Shown: positions 1 to 6,453, counted from the first letter of the stretch. The stretch is DNA of 8,854 nt from Candidatus Acidifodinimicrobium mancum (GCA_015121965.1 JADFAP010000007.1:1-8854); one strand, 5' to 3'. Notes: generated from the letters alone by a model not told the origin. A program made the numbers and translations.

Positions 1-1
1 G

Positions 2-199
2 AAGACAGTAGACGGATTGAAGTTAGTATGGAAAGAGGCGAGATTGAATCCGAAGGACGAATTCATAGTCATGTACGAGCTTAGGAGCAAGATAGGGATT
101 GTAGGCAAGATGGAGTTAAACCCGGCATTGTGCAAGTTCAGGTTCAACGGTAATATTTATAAAAGGAAATCTAATTCTATAATACTGAATATACGTTGA
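2..199 (+). CDS. C-terminal end of an unidentified protein (cut by left edge)
   Basis: An open frame enters from the left edge and stops with TGA at 197-199, giving 65 residues with no start codon that need be real (the TTG at 17 lies inside the frame). The piece alternates short hydrophobic stretches with charged turns (KLVWKEARLNPKDEFIVMYEL, then KIGIVGKMELNPALCKF). This looks like a beta-sandwich type C-terminal domain rather than a membrane or DNA-binding segment. The pattern 'L-N-P-x-[DE]-E' followed by an aliphatic strand resembles the terminal beta domains of archaeal coiled-coil or surface-associated proteins, but that is only an impression. I do not recognise the family. The gene ends 18 nt before the tRNA gene, so the tRNA promoter must overlap its 3' end. 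Confidence 0.6.
   Translation, partial: KTVDGLKLVWKEARLNPKDEFIVMYELRSKIGIVGKMELNPALCKFRFNGNIYKRKSNSIILNIR
177..194 (+). promoter_or_regulatory. probable tRNA-Asp promoter (TATA-like)
   Basis: Two overlapping A/T-rich boxes, TCTATAATA (177-185) and GAATATAC (187-194), lie inside the 3' end of the preceding gene, at the distance expected for transcription starting at or about 10 nt before the tRNA. Which one is used cannot be decided from sequence. Confidence 0.35.
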
Positions 200-217
200 G
201 TTAAAAAATTTAGTTAA

Positions 218-290
218 GCCCCGATAATCTAGCGGTCTAGGATACTGCCCTGTCACGGCATAAACGCGGGTCCGAATCCCGCTCGGGGCG
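218..290 (+). tRNA. tRNA-Asp (anticodon GTC)
   Basis: The cloverleaf folds by eye. The acceptor stem GCCCCGA (218-224) pairs with TCGGGGC (283-289), followed by the discriminator G290, as expected for Asp. The D stem is 227-230 with 240-243. The anticodon stem is 245-249 with 257-261; its outermost pair is a C-T mismatch. The anticodon loop CTGTCAC places GTC at 252-254. The T stem GCGGG/CCCGC encloses TCCGAAT. There is no intron and no encoded CCA, so CCA must be added enzymatically. The molecule is 73 nt long. It decodes GAC/GAT in translation. Confidence 0.96.
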
Positions 291-372
291 GTCTTTAAAT
301 AATTTATATCCTGTTTAAGAGAAGCTGTCTGCGATAATGTCAATAATCGCTGATTCTTTGTGAAATAGAAAA

Positions 373-380
373 GTATAATA
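373..380 (+). promoter_or_regulatory. TATA-like box of the transporter gene
   Basis: GTATAATA begins 30 nt before the ATG at 403. This predicts transcription starting at or next to the start codon, i.e. a leaderless mRNA. No Shine-Dalgarno sequence precedes the ATG, which agrees with this. Confidence 0.55.
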
Positions 381-402
381 CGCTATGTAGTGAATCAATA
401 GC

Positions 403-1278
403 ATGCTTTATCTAGCGGTGATTGCAGGACTTTTGGCGGCTACGTTTTGGGGTGTTTCTGACTACCTAGGTGGAAACATATCTAGAAAGATAGGGCAGTA
501 TAGGACTACTGCGTATCTCTCTGTATTCAACACCGCTGTAGTATTTCCAGTTATGCTATTCTTTGGGATAAATCTTGGTATAAGTCACTGGATACTATTT
601 CTAGCCATCGTCACATCAGTAGCGATGTTCGCAGCTGCATTGTTTATGTATAAGGCTTACAGATTTGGTAGTCTGTCAATAACCGCGCCCATAGTTAATT
701 CTTATCCATCACTTGTTGTGTTAGGGGCCGTCTTCATTCTTGGAGTGGCTATAACAAAAATAGAAGTTATATCAATAGCAGTCATACTTATCGGCATAGT
801 GTTGCTTTCTATCAGAAAAAGTGCGTTAAAAAACGGCGCAAGGATTACGGCGCTTGGAACTGGAAGTGCTGTGATTGCGTTGGTGTTATACGCGGTGGCT
901 TTTATCTTTGCAGGCGCTTATGCTAAGGTCATAGGCTTTGCTTTACTGACTTTCATATGGGATGTCACTAGCATTCCACTTGGTTTTGCGGCGTTATTCG
1001 CTATGAAGCAGAAAATAATAGTAAAAATGAGCAAAAAGATGATAGCTGCTGTGGTTGTGTCAGGAGCTTTTCTTGGATTTGGCATGCTTTCATTCATGTA
1101 TCCCCTGTTTGCAAGTGGAGAGGTAGATCTGCCTATAGTTTCCACCTTGGCAAGTTTTGCGGGCGGAGTAACAGTCATCTGTGCGCTGCTATTTCTGAGA
1201 GAAAGGCCAGAAACGAACCAGTGGATCGGGATGGTCATGGCTATAGTTGGCGTTATGGTTCTTTCGTACTTTTCATAG
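403..1278 (+). CDS. EamA/DMT-superfamily membrane transporter
   Basis: This 291-residue integral membrane protein has about ten hydrophobic helices, roughly residues 3-22, 37-57, 62-83, 92-113, 117-136, 148-171, 178-199, 211-231, 240-263 and 271-290. That is the two-times-five helix layout of the drug/metabolite transporter (EamA) family. The short first helix containing FWG, and a last repeat ending in FLRERPETNQWIGM followed by a hydrophobic helix, are typical of EamA, where a Glu-containing loop leads into the final helix. Family members export or import small metabolites such as amino acids, nucleosides or nucleotide sugars across the cytoplasmic membrane; the substrate here is not evident. 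The start at 403 is supported by the TATA-like box 30 nt upstream and by the immediate start of helix 1. It is probably monocistronic. Family assignment is firm, substrate unknown. Confidence 0.87.
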   Translation: MLYLAVIAGLLAATFWGVSDYLGGNISRKIGQYRTTAYLSVFNTAVVFPVMLFFGINLGISHWILFLAIVTSVAMFAAALFMYKAYRFGSLSITAPIVNSYPSLVVLGAVFILGVAITKIEVISIAVILIGIVLLSIRKSALKNGARITALGTGSAVIALVLYAVAFIFAGAYAKVIGFALLTFIWDVTSIPLGFAALFAMKQKIIVKMSKKMIAAVVVSGAFLGFGMLSFMYPLFASGEVDLPIVSTLASFAGGVTVICALLFLRERPETNQWIGMVMAIVGVMVLSYFS

Positions 1279-1309
1279 CCATAACTTATATTTAATACAA
1301 AATTTATTC

Positions 1310-1339
1310 GTAACAAAAGTAACAATATTTTGTTACTTT
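1310..1339. promoter_or_regulatory. GTAACAA direct and inverted repeats; operator or hairpin
   Basis: GTAACAA occurs at 1310-1316 and again at 1319-1325, and its reverse complement TTGTTAC at 1330-1336. The last two lie inside a perfect 10-bp inverted repeat, AAAGTAACAA (1316-1325) and TTGTTACTTT (1330-1339), with a 4-nt centre TATT. It lies 32 nt past the transporter stop codon and about 50 nt before the TATA box of the GH15 gene. It could be a binding site for a dimeric regulator of the glycosidase gene, or a 3' hairpin of the transporter transcript. The extra direct copy favours a protein-binding site. Confidence 0.6.
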
Positions 1340-1390
1340 GGTAAAACACATAAAATGATATTCGTCTCCTTTGGCATCTGTGTTTAATTT

Positions 1391-1400
1391 TAATATAAAA
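1391..1400 (+). promoter_or_regulatory. TATA box of the GH15 gene
   Basis: TAATATAAAA, with its core ATATAAAA at 1393-1400, lies 32 nt before the ATG at 1425. This spacing fits leaderless initiation at that ATG and argues against the upstream in-frame TTG at 1371, which would place the promoter inside the gene. Confidence 0.6.
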
Positions 1401-1424
1401 GATGTTTTTGTATATTTGTCTTTT

Positions 1425-3176
1425 ATGTCTTTAAAGTTTTCAGATCTGAAAAATTACAATTATATCAGCAATCAATTGACTGGCACGCTGATTGGTCCGA
1501 AGGGAGATGTGGTATGGCTTTGCCTGCCCAGATTTGATTCTGATCCTGAAATTGCATATTTATTGGATGAGAGTAAGGGAGGTTTTTTCAATCTATTGCC
1601 TTTAGATCAGTTCTCTTCTGACAGTAAATATATATCGCCAAATGTTCTAAGAACTGACTTTAAAACACTTAATGGAACAGCAGAAGTAATTGATTTCTTG
1701 ACACCCGGGAAGCCGGTATTTGTAAAGGAGATAAATTCAAAGATTAAACTGAAGCTAGCTTTCAGACCTTTATTCAATTTTGATCAGCGAGGCTTCATCT
1801 ACTCTGAAGACGGCAATAAAGCTATATTCGACGGTAAGAATGAAAAGGGGCGGCTTGTTCTGGAGATAAACGGTAAATATAGCAAAAAAGCGGATTATAC
1901 ATGGGAGTTAGAAGCTGGGATCTACGATATTGTGCTGTCGTACTACAAGAATGCAGAGGCTTATGAACTTGAAAGTAAGAGCAGCACTTCAAACCTTTCG
2001 AAGGCATTGGAATACACAATAAACTATTGGAAAACCTACTTAGACAGAATAAAATTATCCTTAAAGGGCGGACCTCTTGAAGGATTTGAGCAGCTTTTTA
2101 GAAGTTCTGTAATTTTAATGCTTGGATTGGTGTATTCTCCAACTGGGGGGATAGTAGCAGCTCCAACAGCTTCTCTTCCAGAAGATCCAGGCGGGAATAG
2201 GAATTGGGACTATAGGTACGTATGGGTAAGGGATTCCTCAATTACAGCTTCTGCCCTGTGCAGCTTAGGCTTCGAAACTGAAGGTAGAAGAGCACTTGAA
2301 TTCCTGTTTAGTATGATAGATTATTCTGGAAAGCCATTTTACAACCTCTATAGAGCAGATGGCGTAAGGGTATACGGAGAAAAATACATAGAAGGTTTTC
2401 AAGGGTTCATGAATTCAAAGCCAGTACGCATAGGTAATGGAGCCACAAACCAGATACAGCTGGATATAGAAGGAGAGTTTCTATATGCAGTTAAGAGATA
2501 TTATGAATCTACAGGGGACAAGGAATTCCTGCAGAATCACTCAAAGGCCCTAGAATACATTGCTGACTGGCTGTCTGACAACTGGGAGCTAGCAGATTCT
2601 GGCATATGGGAAAGACCGGATGATCAAAATTACACTCATTCAAAAGCGATGATATGGGTCGCTTTGGATACTGCGGGTAAATTAGTAAAAGAAATTGGCG
2701 GGGAAGATCGTTGGAGTGATATAAGGAAAACTATAAGAAATTGGGTGCTTTCAAACTGCGTAAGCGATGGTAATCTAGTAACCTTTCCAGGCAGCAAGGA
2801 AGTGGACGCCACCGTTTTGTCCTTCCCAATCTATGGCTTCATGGGTGTGAACGATCCGCTGTTTTTGAGGACACTGAAAACGGTGGAGAAGACTTTGGTC
2901 ATTAATGGCTTTGTATACAGATACACCTCTGATACCATCGGCAAGGTAAACCATGCCTTTGCTCTATGCTCAATGTGGCTTTCGTCGATATACTCTAAAT
3001 TGGGCAGAAAGCAAGAAGCGATAAAGATAATTGAAAACGTGAAGAGCATAGTCGGACAAAATAATTTGATAGGCGAGGATATAGATATAAGCAGCAAAAC
3101 ATTCACTGGGAACTTCCCGCAGGGCTTTGTACACGGGGCTTTTATAAGAGCTGTTCTCGATATACTTAAAAGTTAA
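1425..3176 (+). CDS. GH15 family glycoside hydrolase (glucoamylase/trehalase type)
   Basis: This 583-residue protein has the two-part GH15 layout: an N-terminal beta-rich domain (about residues 1-215, opening with an 'ISNQLTGTLIGPKGDVVWLCLPRFDS' type segment) and a C-terminal (alpha/alpha)6 barrel. Diagnostic motifs are WDYRYVWVRD (261-270), IWERPDD with Glu396 as likely general acid, GEDID with Glu551 as likely general base, and NFPQGFVH from 563. These enzymes hydrolyse glucosides with inversion. Archaeal members include glucoamylases and also trehalases, so maltooligosaccharide versus trehalose cannot be settled here. There is no signal peptide, suggesting a cytoplasmic enzyme for storage glucan or compatible-solute turnover. 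The start is set at ATG 1425 because the TATA box sits 32 nt upstream and homology begins soon after; the open frame also extends back to TTG 1371. The inverted repeat at 1310-1339 may control it. Confidence 0.9.
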   Translation: MSLKFSDLKNYNYISNQLTGTLIGPKGDVVWLCLPRFDSDPEIAYLLDESKGGFFNLLPLDQFSSDSKYISPNVLRTDFKTLNGTAEVIDFLTPGKPVFVKEINSKIKLKLAFRPLFNFDQRGFIYSEDGNKAIFDGKNEKGRLVLEINGKYSKKADYTWELEAGIYDIVLSYYKNAEAYELESKSSTSNLSKALEYTINYWKTYLDRIKLSLKGGPLEGFEQLFRSSVILMLGLVYSPTGGIVAAPTASLPEDPGGNRNWDYRYVWVRDSSITASALCSLGFETEGRRALEFLFSMIDYSGKPFYNLYRADGVRVYGEKYIEGFQGFMNSKPVRIGNGATNQIQLDIEGEFLYAVKRYYESTGDKEFLQNHSKALEYIADWLSDNWELADSGIWERPDDQNYTHSKAMIWVALDTAGKLVKEIGGEDRWSDIRKTIRNWVLSNCVSDGNLVTFPGSKEVDATVLSFPIYGFMGVNDPLFLRTLKTVEKTLVINGFVYRYTSDTIGKVNHAFALCSMWLSSIYSKLGRKQEAIKIIENVKSIVGQNNLIGEDIDISSKTFTGNFPQGFVHGAFIRAVLDILKS

Positions 3177-3220
3177 AATCTTAATCTAAATTTGTACTCT
3201 CCAGTCTCTTCGCCGAAAGA

Positions 3221-3228
3221 TTATTTAT
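3221..3228 (+). promoter_or_regulatory. candidate upstream promoter (TATA-like)
   Basis: TTATTTAT is preceded by the purine-rich CGAAAGA, which resembles a TFB-recognition element. It predicts transcription from about 3250, just before the hairpin at 3255-3274 and 72 nt before the gene at 3322. It may give the surface-protein gene a second, leadered transcript or drive a small RNA. Confidence 0.35.
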
Positions 3229-3254
3229 TGCAGCAAGTCAAGTTAAGCCAATGC

Positions 3255-3274
3255 ACAAGTCACTAGAGACTTGT
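3255..3274 (+). other. RNA hairpin in the leader of the surface-protein gene
   Basis: ACAAGTC (3255-3261) and GACTTGT (3268-3274) are perfect complements around the 6-nt loop ACTAGA. Two more pairs (3253-3254 with 3276-3277) form if one T is bulged. A further direct copy of CAAGTC lies at 3234-3239. The hairpin begins just after the start predicted from the TATA-like box at 3221. Confidence 0.45.
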
Positions 3275-3291
3275 TGCTTGTCCCTGAAAAG

Positions 3292-3299
3292 CTATAAAA
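3292..3299 (+). promoter_or_regulatory. TATA box of the surface-protein gene
   Basis: CTATAAAA begins exactly 30 nt before the ATG at 3322, again the leaderless spacing. It is a good match to the archaeal TATA consensus and is the more likely main promoter for this gene. Confidence 0.6.
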
Positions 3300-3321
3300 G
3301 TCAGTAAAAGTAAGAAATAAT

Positions 3322-4080
3322 ATGTTTTTCTTGCTGAAGTTGGTGCTTGGAATAGTGATAGGGCTAATCGCTCTCGCTGCAATAGGCTTCGTGGCTTTGA
3401 GCATAATCTTTCCGCCGTTCAGCAGTCTAGCATTTAAGACAATTTCATCATTTTTTGCAAGTCCTTCAAGCAACAATACCTTCACTTCTGGCGTTTTGAA
3501 TTTCAGCTACCCTCAGAATTGGATAGAGATTAACCCATCCAGCATAACTAGCTCTTTTGCAAAGACGTTGAATGCAACAACGCTGCAGAATGTCTCTGAT
3601 ATGCAGATATTGATACCTGCGTCTTCGATGTTTTCGTTGATGCGAGAAGGCCCATCACTGATATCTTCAATTTCGTCCAAGAATATCAATCTATCAAAGT
3701 TAGCGTCCACTTTACTATCAAATACAAATATAATATTAGTCGGCTCTGTAAACTTATCAAAGCTTAATGCGTCGTCTCATTATAATATATCTGTTAAGAG
3801 CAATTTAACAAGCTCTGCATCAAGTTTGTATAAACTCATAAACGTTTCAAATAATTCAAAGGTAAACCTTTCTTTTGTGGAGGTTAATGGGAAGCCTGCG
3901 TTTACGGCTACATTCAATAACTTAACGTATAAGGGCATAATACATGTGCCTTATGGCGGCTTAGCAGGTATAATAGACGGTAGTCATCTATGTTTCGTAT
4001 TGGCTGTAGCTGGTAACAAGGTAGATATACCCCAGACTATGGTGGCTTTTGATCGTGTCTATAAAAGCACAAAGTGTTGA
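3322..4080 (+). CDS. membrane-anchored, probably N-glycosylated surface protein
   Basis: This 252-residue protein has one N-terminal hydrophobic helix (about residues 4-30, one Lys before it) followed by a long Ser/Asn/Thr-rich domain, so it is most likely anchored in the membrane with residues 31-252 outside the cell. That domain contains 13 N-x-S/T sequons, including NAT, NVS, NLS, NIS and NLT. The segment from about residue 58 (GVLNFSYPQNWIEI) resembles the opening strand of PsbP-like or related small alpha/beta domains, which often begin with 'F.YP..W', but this similarity is weak. The protein ends in a short positively charged tail with a terminal Cys. No catalytic motif is visible. The start is supported by the TATA box 30 nt upstream and the absence of an upstream in-frame start. 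Surface location is a good inference; the molecular role is unknown. Confidence 0.75.
   Translation: MFFLLKLVLGIVIGLIALAAIGFVALSIIFPPFSSLAFKTISSFFASPSSNNTFTSGVLNFSYPQNWIEINPSSITSSFAKTLNATTLQNVSDMQILIPASSMFSLMREGPSLISSISSKNINLSKLASTLLSNTNIILVGSVNLSKLNASSHYNISVKSNLTSSASSLYKLINVSNNSKVNLSFVEVNGKPAFTATFNNLTYKGIIHVPYGGLAGIIDGSHLCFVLAVAGNKVDIPQTMVAFDRVYKSTKC
4059..4066 (+). promoter_or_regulatory. TATA-like box in the end of the surface-protein gene
   Basis: CTATAAAA, the same octamer as at 3292-3299, lies 57 nt before the ATG at 4116. It would give the phosphatase gene a leader of roughly 25 nt if that ATG is used. A weaker box, TTTATCTA at 4121-4128, competes (see the alternative start of the phosphatase). 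Confidence 0.35.
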
Positions 4081-4115
4081 AAAAGAGAAGATGAAGCGGG
4101 GAAGTAGAATCAATA

Positions 4116-4970
4116 ATGAATTTATCTAAGGAACTATTAAATGTAAATATGATGCTGGTTAATAACGCTGAAAAAATTAGAAAACTTATCCGGTCGAAGA
4201 GGTTTTTCATGCTCGATGGGGATGGGACTCTTTATCTATGGGACAAGCCACTTAAATCGTCTGGAGATTTCATAAAGAAGATAAAAAATTTGGGTAAACA
4301 GTTCGTAATACTAAGTAACAATGATTCAGAAAGCAAAAAGAAAAGGCTCGATTTCTTGCGCCGAATACTTAAAGTCGACTTATCAGATGACAATCTGCTG
4401 CTTCCAAATGATCTTGTTATCGACACTTTCAAGAGGAGAAAGATAAGGACATTCGACGGATTGATAAGCGACGAGTTCGTTAGAGAGCTTATAAAAAATG
4501 GGTTTAAACGGGATACAAAGAATCCAGACATCATCTTGATAGGGTTTGATACAGATATTACATACGACAAGATTAAGAGAATTGTAGAACACATAAATAG
4601 CGGGAAAAAGTTCATACTGACGCATATCGACCCACTCTGTCCATACAAAAATGGCATGGAGATACCAGACGCAGGCCTGATAGCAGAACTGATAGAAACA
4701 GCTACGAAGAAAGAACCAGAAGAGACGTTAGGCAAGCCATTTCGTAGCGTAGTTCATTATATACTCGACAAGGCAGGAGCCTCTAAACAAGAAAGTTTAA
4801 TCATCGGGGATCGCATAAACACAGATATAAAGATGGCAAATGAGAATGGCGTAGACTCGATTTGGATACGTGGCAGCGTTGACAAGCCAATAAAGTCTAG
4901 ATATAAGCCGACTTTGAGTGTAGAATCTGTGGATGAGATATACAAAGCAATCAAAGTGATTGTCAAATAA
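4116..4970 (+). CDS. HAD-IIA (NagD-like) phosphatase
   Basis: This 284-residue protein has all four HAD motifs in order. Motif I is DGDGT, with nucleophile Asp34 and Asp36. Motif II is LSNN at Ser67. Motif III is Lys207 in GKP. Motif IV is GDRINTD, with Asp232 and Asp237. The C2a cap lies between motifs II and III and carries the recognisable THIDPLCPYKNGMEIPDAG segment from about residue 169. This is the NagD / p-nitrophenyl-phosphatase / phosphoglycolate-phosphatase branch, Mg-dependent cytoplasmic enzymes that dephosphorylate small phosphorylated metabolites; the natural substrate is not evident. No Shine-Dalgarno precedes ATG 4116. The in-frame ATG pair at 4149/4152 is a serious alternative start: it lies 28 nt after a TATA-like TTTATCTA and would bring motif I to about residue 23. 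The family call does not depend on this. Confidence 0.9.
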   Translation: MNLSKELLNVNMMLVNNAEKIRKLIRSKRFFMLDGDGTLYLWDKPLKSSGDFIKKIKNLGKQFVILSNNDSESKKKRLDFLRRILKVDLSDDNLLLPNDLVIDTFKRRKIRTFDGLISDEFVRELIKNGFKRDTKNPDIILIGFDTDITYDKIKRIVEHINSGKKFILTHIDPLCPYKNGMEIPDAGLIAELIETATKKEPEETLGKPFRSVVHYILDKAGASKQESLIIGDRINTDIKMANENGVDSIWIRGSVDKPIKSRYKPTLSVESVDEIYKAIKVIVK

Positions 4971-4984
4971 CCCAAAACGATACC

Positions 4985-4993
4985 TTTTTAAAT
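4985..4993 (+). promoter_or_regulatory. TATA box of the six-helix membrane protein gene
   Basis: TTTTTAAAT begins 29 nt before the ATG at 5014 and lies 14 nt after the phosphatase stop. It indicates a separate leaderless transcript rather than read-through from the phosphatase gene. Confidence 0.55.
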
Positions 4994-5013
4994 GAGGATA
5001 AATTAGTAATTAT

Positions 5014-5880
5014 ATGCAAAGGAAGACAAGCAGGAATGGTAAGCTGTCACTTGGACAGGTCTACAGTGAATCCTTCAAATCTTTTCTGACGAATAAATCA
5101 ATGATAATCTTCCTTATAGGCATTATAATATTCTCCATCCTTTATATTCCGCTACAGAGCTCGGCTAGTTTGGCAAGTCTTTACCTGCCTAAATTGAGTA
5201 GCATTAATACAACCAGCACCTTAAATTCATCAGTTCTTTCATCGTTATTCGGTACTAATTTACCAGGTCTTAGTGGTATGTCAAGCGTACTTGGGCCACT
5301 TGTGAATGTCGCATCAACGTTCATATCCTCAGGAATATCCTTTGTGCTTCTCTTCTTTGCCGTTGCTGTATTAGAGGTGCTAATAGTAAGGCGGGTAGTT
5401 GCTGAAAAATTGGAAGTGCCTGTCAAAAGTTACATCAACTTAGTAGCCTTATCAATTATAGTAATGTTGTTCATTGAGATGCCCTTATTCCTTGCGTTTT
5501 CTTATGGAATTTCGTTTGGGGCAAGCATAAACCTGCCGCTGGGAGTGATCATTTCGGCATTAAGCATGCTATTCTTGATATATGTTGCTGTAAGGCTTAT
5601 CTTCTCGCAGATTTATACGATTGCAAAGGCTGCTGATCCTATCAGCTCAATAGAATTGTCATTTAATGTAACTAAGAAGAGGTTCTGGTTTGTATTCGGC
5701 ACGTTGCTGATACCTCTGATATTGATAGCATTTGTTGTGTCTATTATCTTTGGTGCAATAGCCTTTGTCGCACCTTCTGCTTCAGCCATTATAAATGGAA
5801 TATCACTCTCTTTCATAGTCATAATAATCGCAACGATACTTACTAAGTACCTGTTCAATTATCTAGAACTTCAGAAGTGA
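5014..5880 (+). CDS. six-helix integral membrane protein (YciC/GPDPase-membrane-domain-like)
   Basis: This 288-residue protein has about six hydrophobic helices, near residues 29-49, 106-127, 143-166, 175-200, 229-252 and 262-284. A Ser/Asn/Leu-rich loop between helices 1 and 2 is probably extracytoplasmic. The opening 'SLGQVYSESFKSFLTNKSMIIFL' and the segment 'PISSIELSFNVTKKRFWFVFGTLL' (an amphipathic helix with basic residues leading into a membrane helix) match the layout of the UPF0259/YciC and glycerophosphodiester-phosphodiesterase membrane-domain group, whose members have no settled biochemical role. No catalytic residues are visible. It ends at the edge of the AT-rich gene-free region and is the last gene with the left-hand character. 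The fold assignment is tentative; that it is a polytopic membrane protein is clear. Confidence 0.75.
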   Translation: MQRKTSRNGKLSLGQVYSESFKSFLTNKSMIIFLIGIIIFSILYIPLQSSASLASLYLPKLSSINTTSTLNSSVLSSLFGTNLPGLSGMSSVLGPLVNVASTFISSGISFVLLFFAVAVLEVLIVRRVVAEKLEVPVKSYINLVALSIIVMLFIEMPLFLAFSYGISFGASINLPLGVIISALSMLFLIYVAVRLIFSQIYTIAKAADPISSIELSFNVTKKRFWFVFGTLLIPLILIAFVVSIIFGAIAFVAPSASAIINGISLSFIVIIIATILTKYLFNYLELQK

Positions 5881-5895
5881 AGCCTACGATGCGTG

Positions 5896-5914
5896 GATTT
5901 TAGTTTATTCTTTG
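5896..5914 (+). terminator. possible T-rich terminator
   Basis: A T-rich run (ATTTTAGTTTATTCTTTG and one more base) starts 16 nt after the stop of the membrane-protein gene. Archaeal termination commonly uses such oligo-T tracts without a hairpin. Assignment rests on position and composition only. Confidence 0.3.
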
Positions 5915-6336
5915 TCTCTGTTAAGTGTGTTCATGAAAACTTAATTTAACACGATGACGCGTATCCATACATGATCATCTTCCACCATGAATAGACCCTA
6001 CACAATATACTTGAAAATAGCTATTTATATTACTACTTTTAAAGTCCGTACAACCACTTTATATCAAATTTTCGATGGAATTTTTATCATATTAATTATA
6101 CTATAATAATATATGTTTGTATATCATTATATGTGATATAATAATAATCTTATAAATTGTGCCTACGCTTAACAACCCATACTCAATATGCTATTTATAA
6201 TAATAATTTAAATTCTAATATATTCAATATTATTTCATTTATATCAATATTATATTATTTGTTATTATATGACCTTTTCAATTACAAATTATGTTGATGT
6301 CTGTTTAAATTAATACAATATATATACATATTATAA

Positions 6337-6350
6337 GAGCTAATTAGCTC
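6337..6350. promoter_or_regulatory. perfect 14-bp palindrome, operator candidate
   Basis: GAGCTAATTAGCTC is its own reverse complement over all 14 bases and is locally G/C-rich in a region of about 18% G+C. It ends 18 nt before the TATA box at 6369, a usual position for a dimeric regulator acting on an archaeal promoter. It would control the paralog operon that follows. Confidence 0.55.
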
Positions 6351-6368
6351 GAATTTGAAATCTAGGTA

Positions 6369-6376
6369 TTTATATA
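6369..6376 (+). promoter_or_regulatory. TATA box of the paralog operon
   Basis: TTTATATA is the best match to the archaeal TATA consensus in the window. It predicts transcription from about 6399, leaving a leader of about 30 nt that holds the Shine-Dalgarno site, unlike the leaderless arrangement of the left-hand genes. Confidence 0.6.
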
Positions 6377-6415
6377 AGTTATCTTCTAATATATTACATT
6401 ATATAGTAATAAATT

Positions 6416-6453
6416 TGGAGGTGTAGAATATGGGATCAGAGGAAAAATTAGAT
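6416..6453 (+). repeat. direct repeat, copy 1 (leader plus gene start)
   Basis: These 38 nt, covering the Shine-Dalgarno site, spacer and first eight codons, recur without change at 6937-6974. Because untranslated leader is included, the duplication or a later gene conversion copied the translation signal with the gene. Confidence 0.9.
6417..6423 (+). promoter_or_regulatory. strong Shine-Dalgarno site GGAGGTG
   Basis: GGAGGTG ends 6 nt before the ATG at 6430. It fixes that start and is one of only two strong Shine-Dalgarno sites in the window; the other is its duplicate at 6938-6944. Confidence 0.8.

Larger units (their letters stand above)
5881..6429. other. AT-rich gene-free region at the left/right boundary
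   Basis: No convincing reading frame is present on either strand. Composition changes sharply: 6061-6420 contains 64 G/C in 360 nt. Visible structures are the 12-bp palindrome AAATAGCTATTT (6015-6026); a TATATCA/TGATATA inverted repeat (6120-6126, 6134-6140); the direct repeat TTTATATCAA (6058-6067 and 6238-6247); TCAATATTAT twice, 20 nt apart (6224-6233 and 6244-6253); repeated ATAATAATA runs; and the 14-bp palindrome listed separately. It separates genes with leaderless promoters from the Shine-Dalgarno-led paralog operon. Confidence 0.7.

Noticed and set aside
266..290. tRNA-Asp 3' end as an integration attachment site
   Set aside because: No second copy of the T-arm/acceptor sequence was found elsewhere in the window, so no attL/attR pair can be shown.
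918..1349. 143-codon minus-strand open frame over the transporter
   Set aside because: Shadow of the EamA gene in another frame; no recognisable protein features.
4232..4735. 167-codon minus-strand open frame
   Set aside because: It lies fully inside the HAD phosphatase gene, has Ser/Phe/Leu-rich low-information translation and no promoter or start signal; the sense frame has all family motifs.
6058..6253. Repeats in the AT-rich region as replication-origin iterons
   Set aside because: No G-rich ORB-like element and no Cdc6/Orc1 gene are visible here; the repeats are short A/T words that can occur by chance at this composition.
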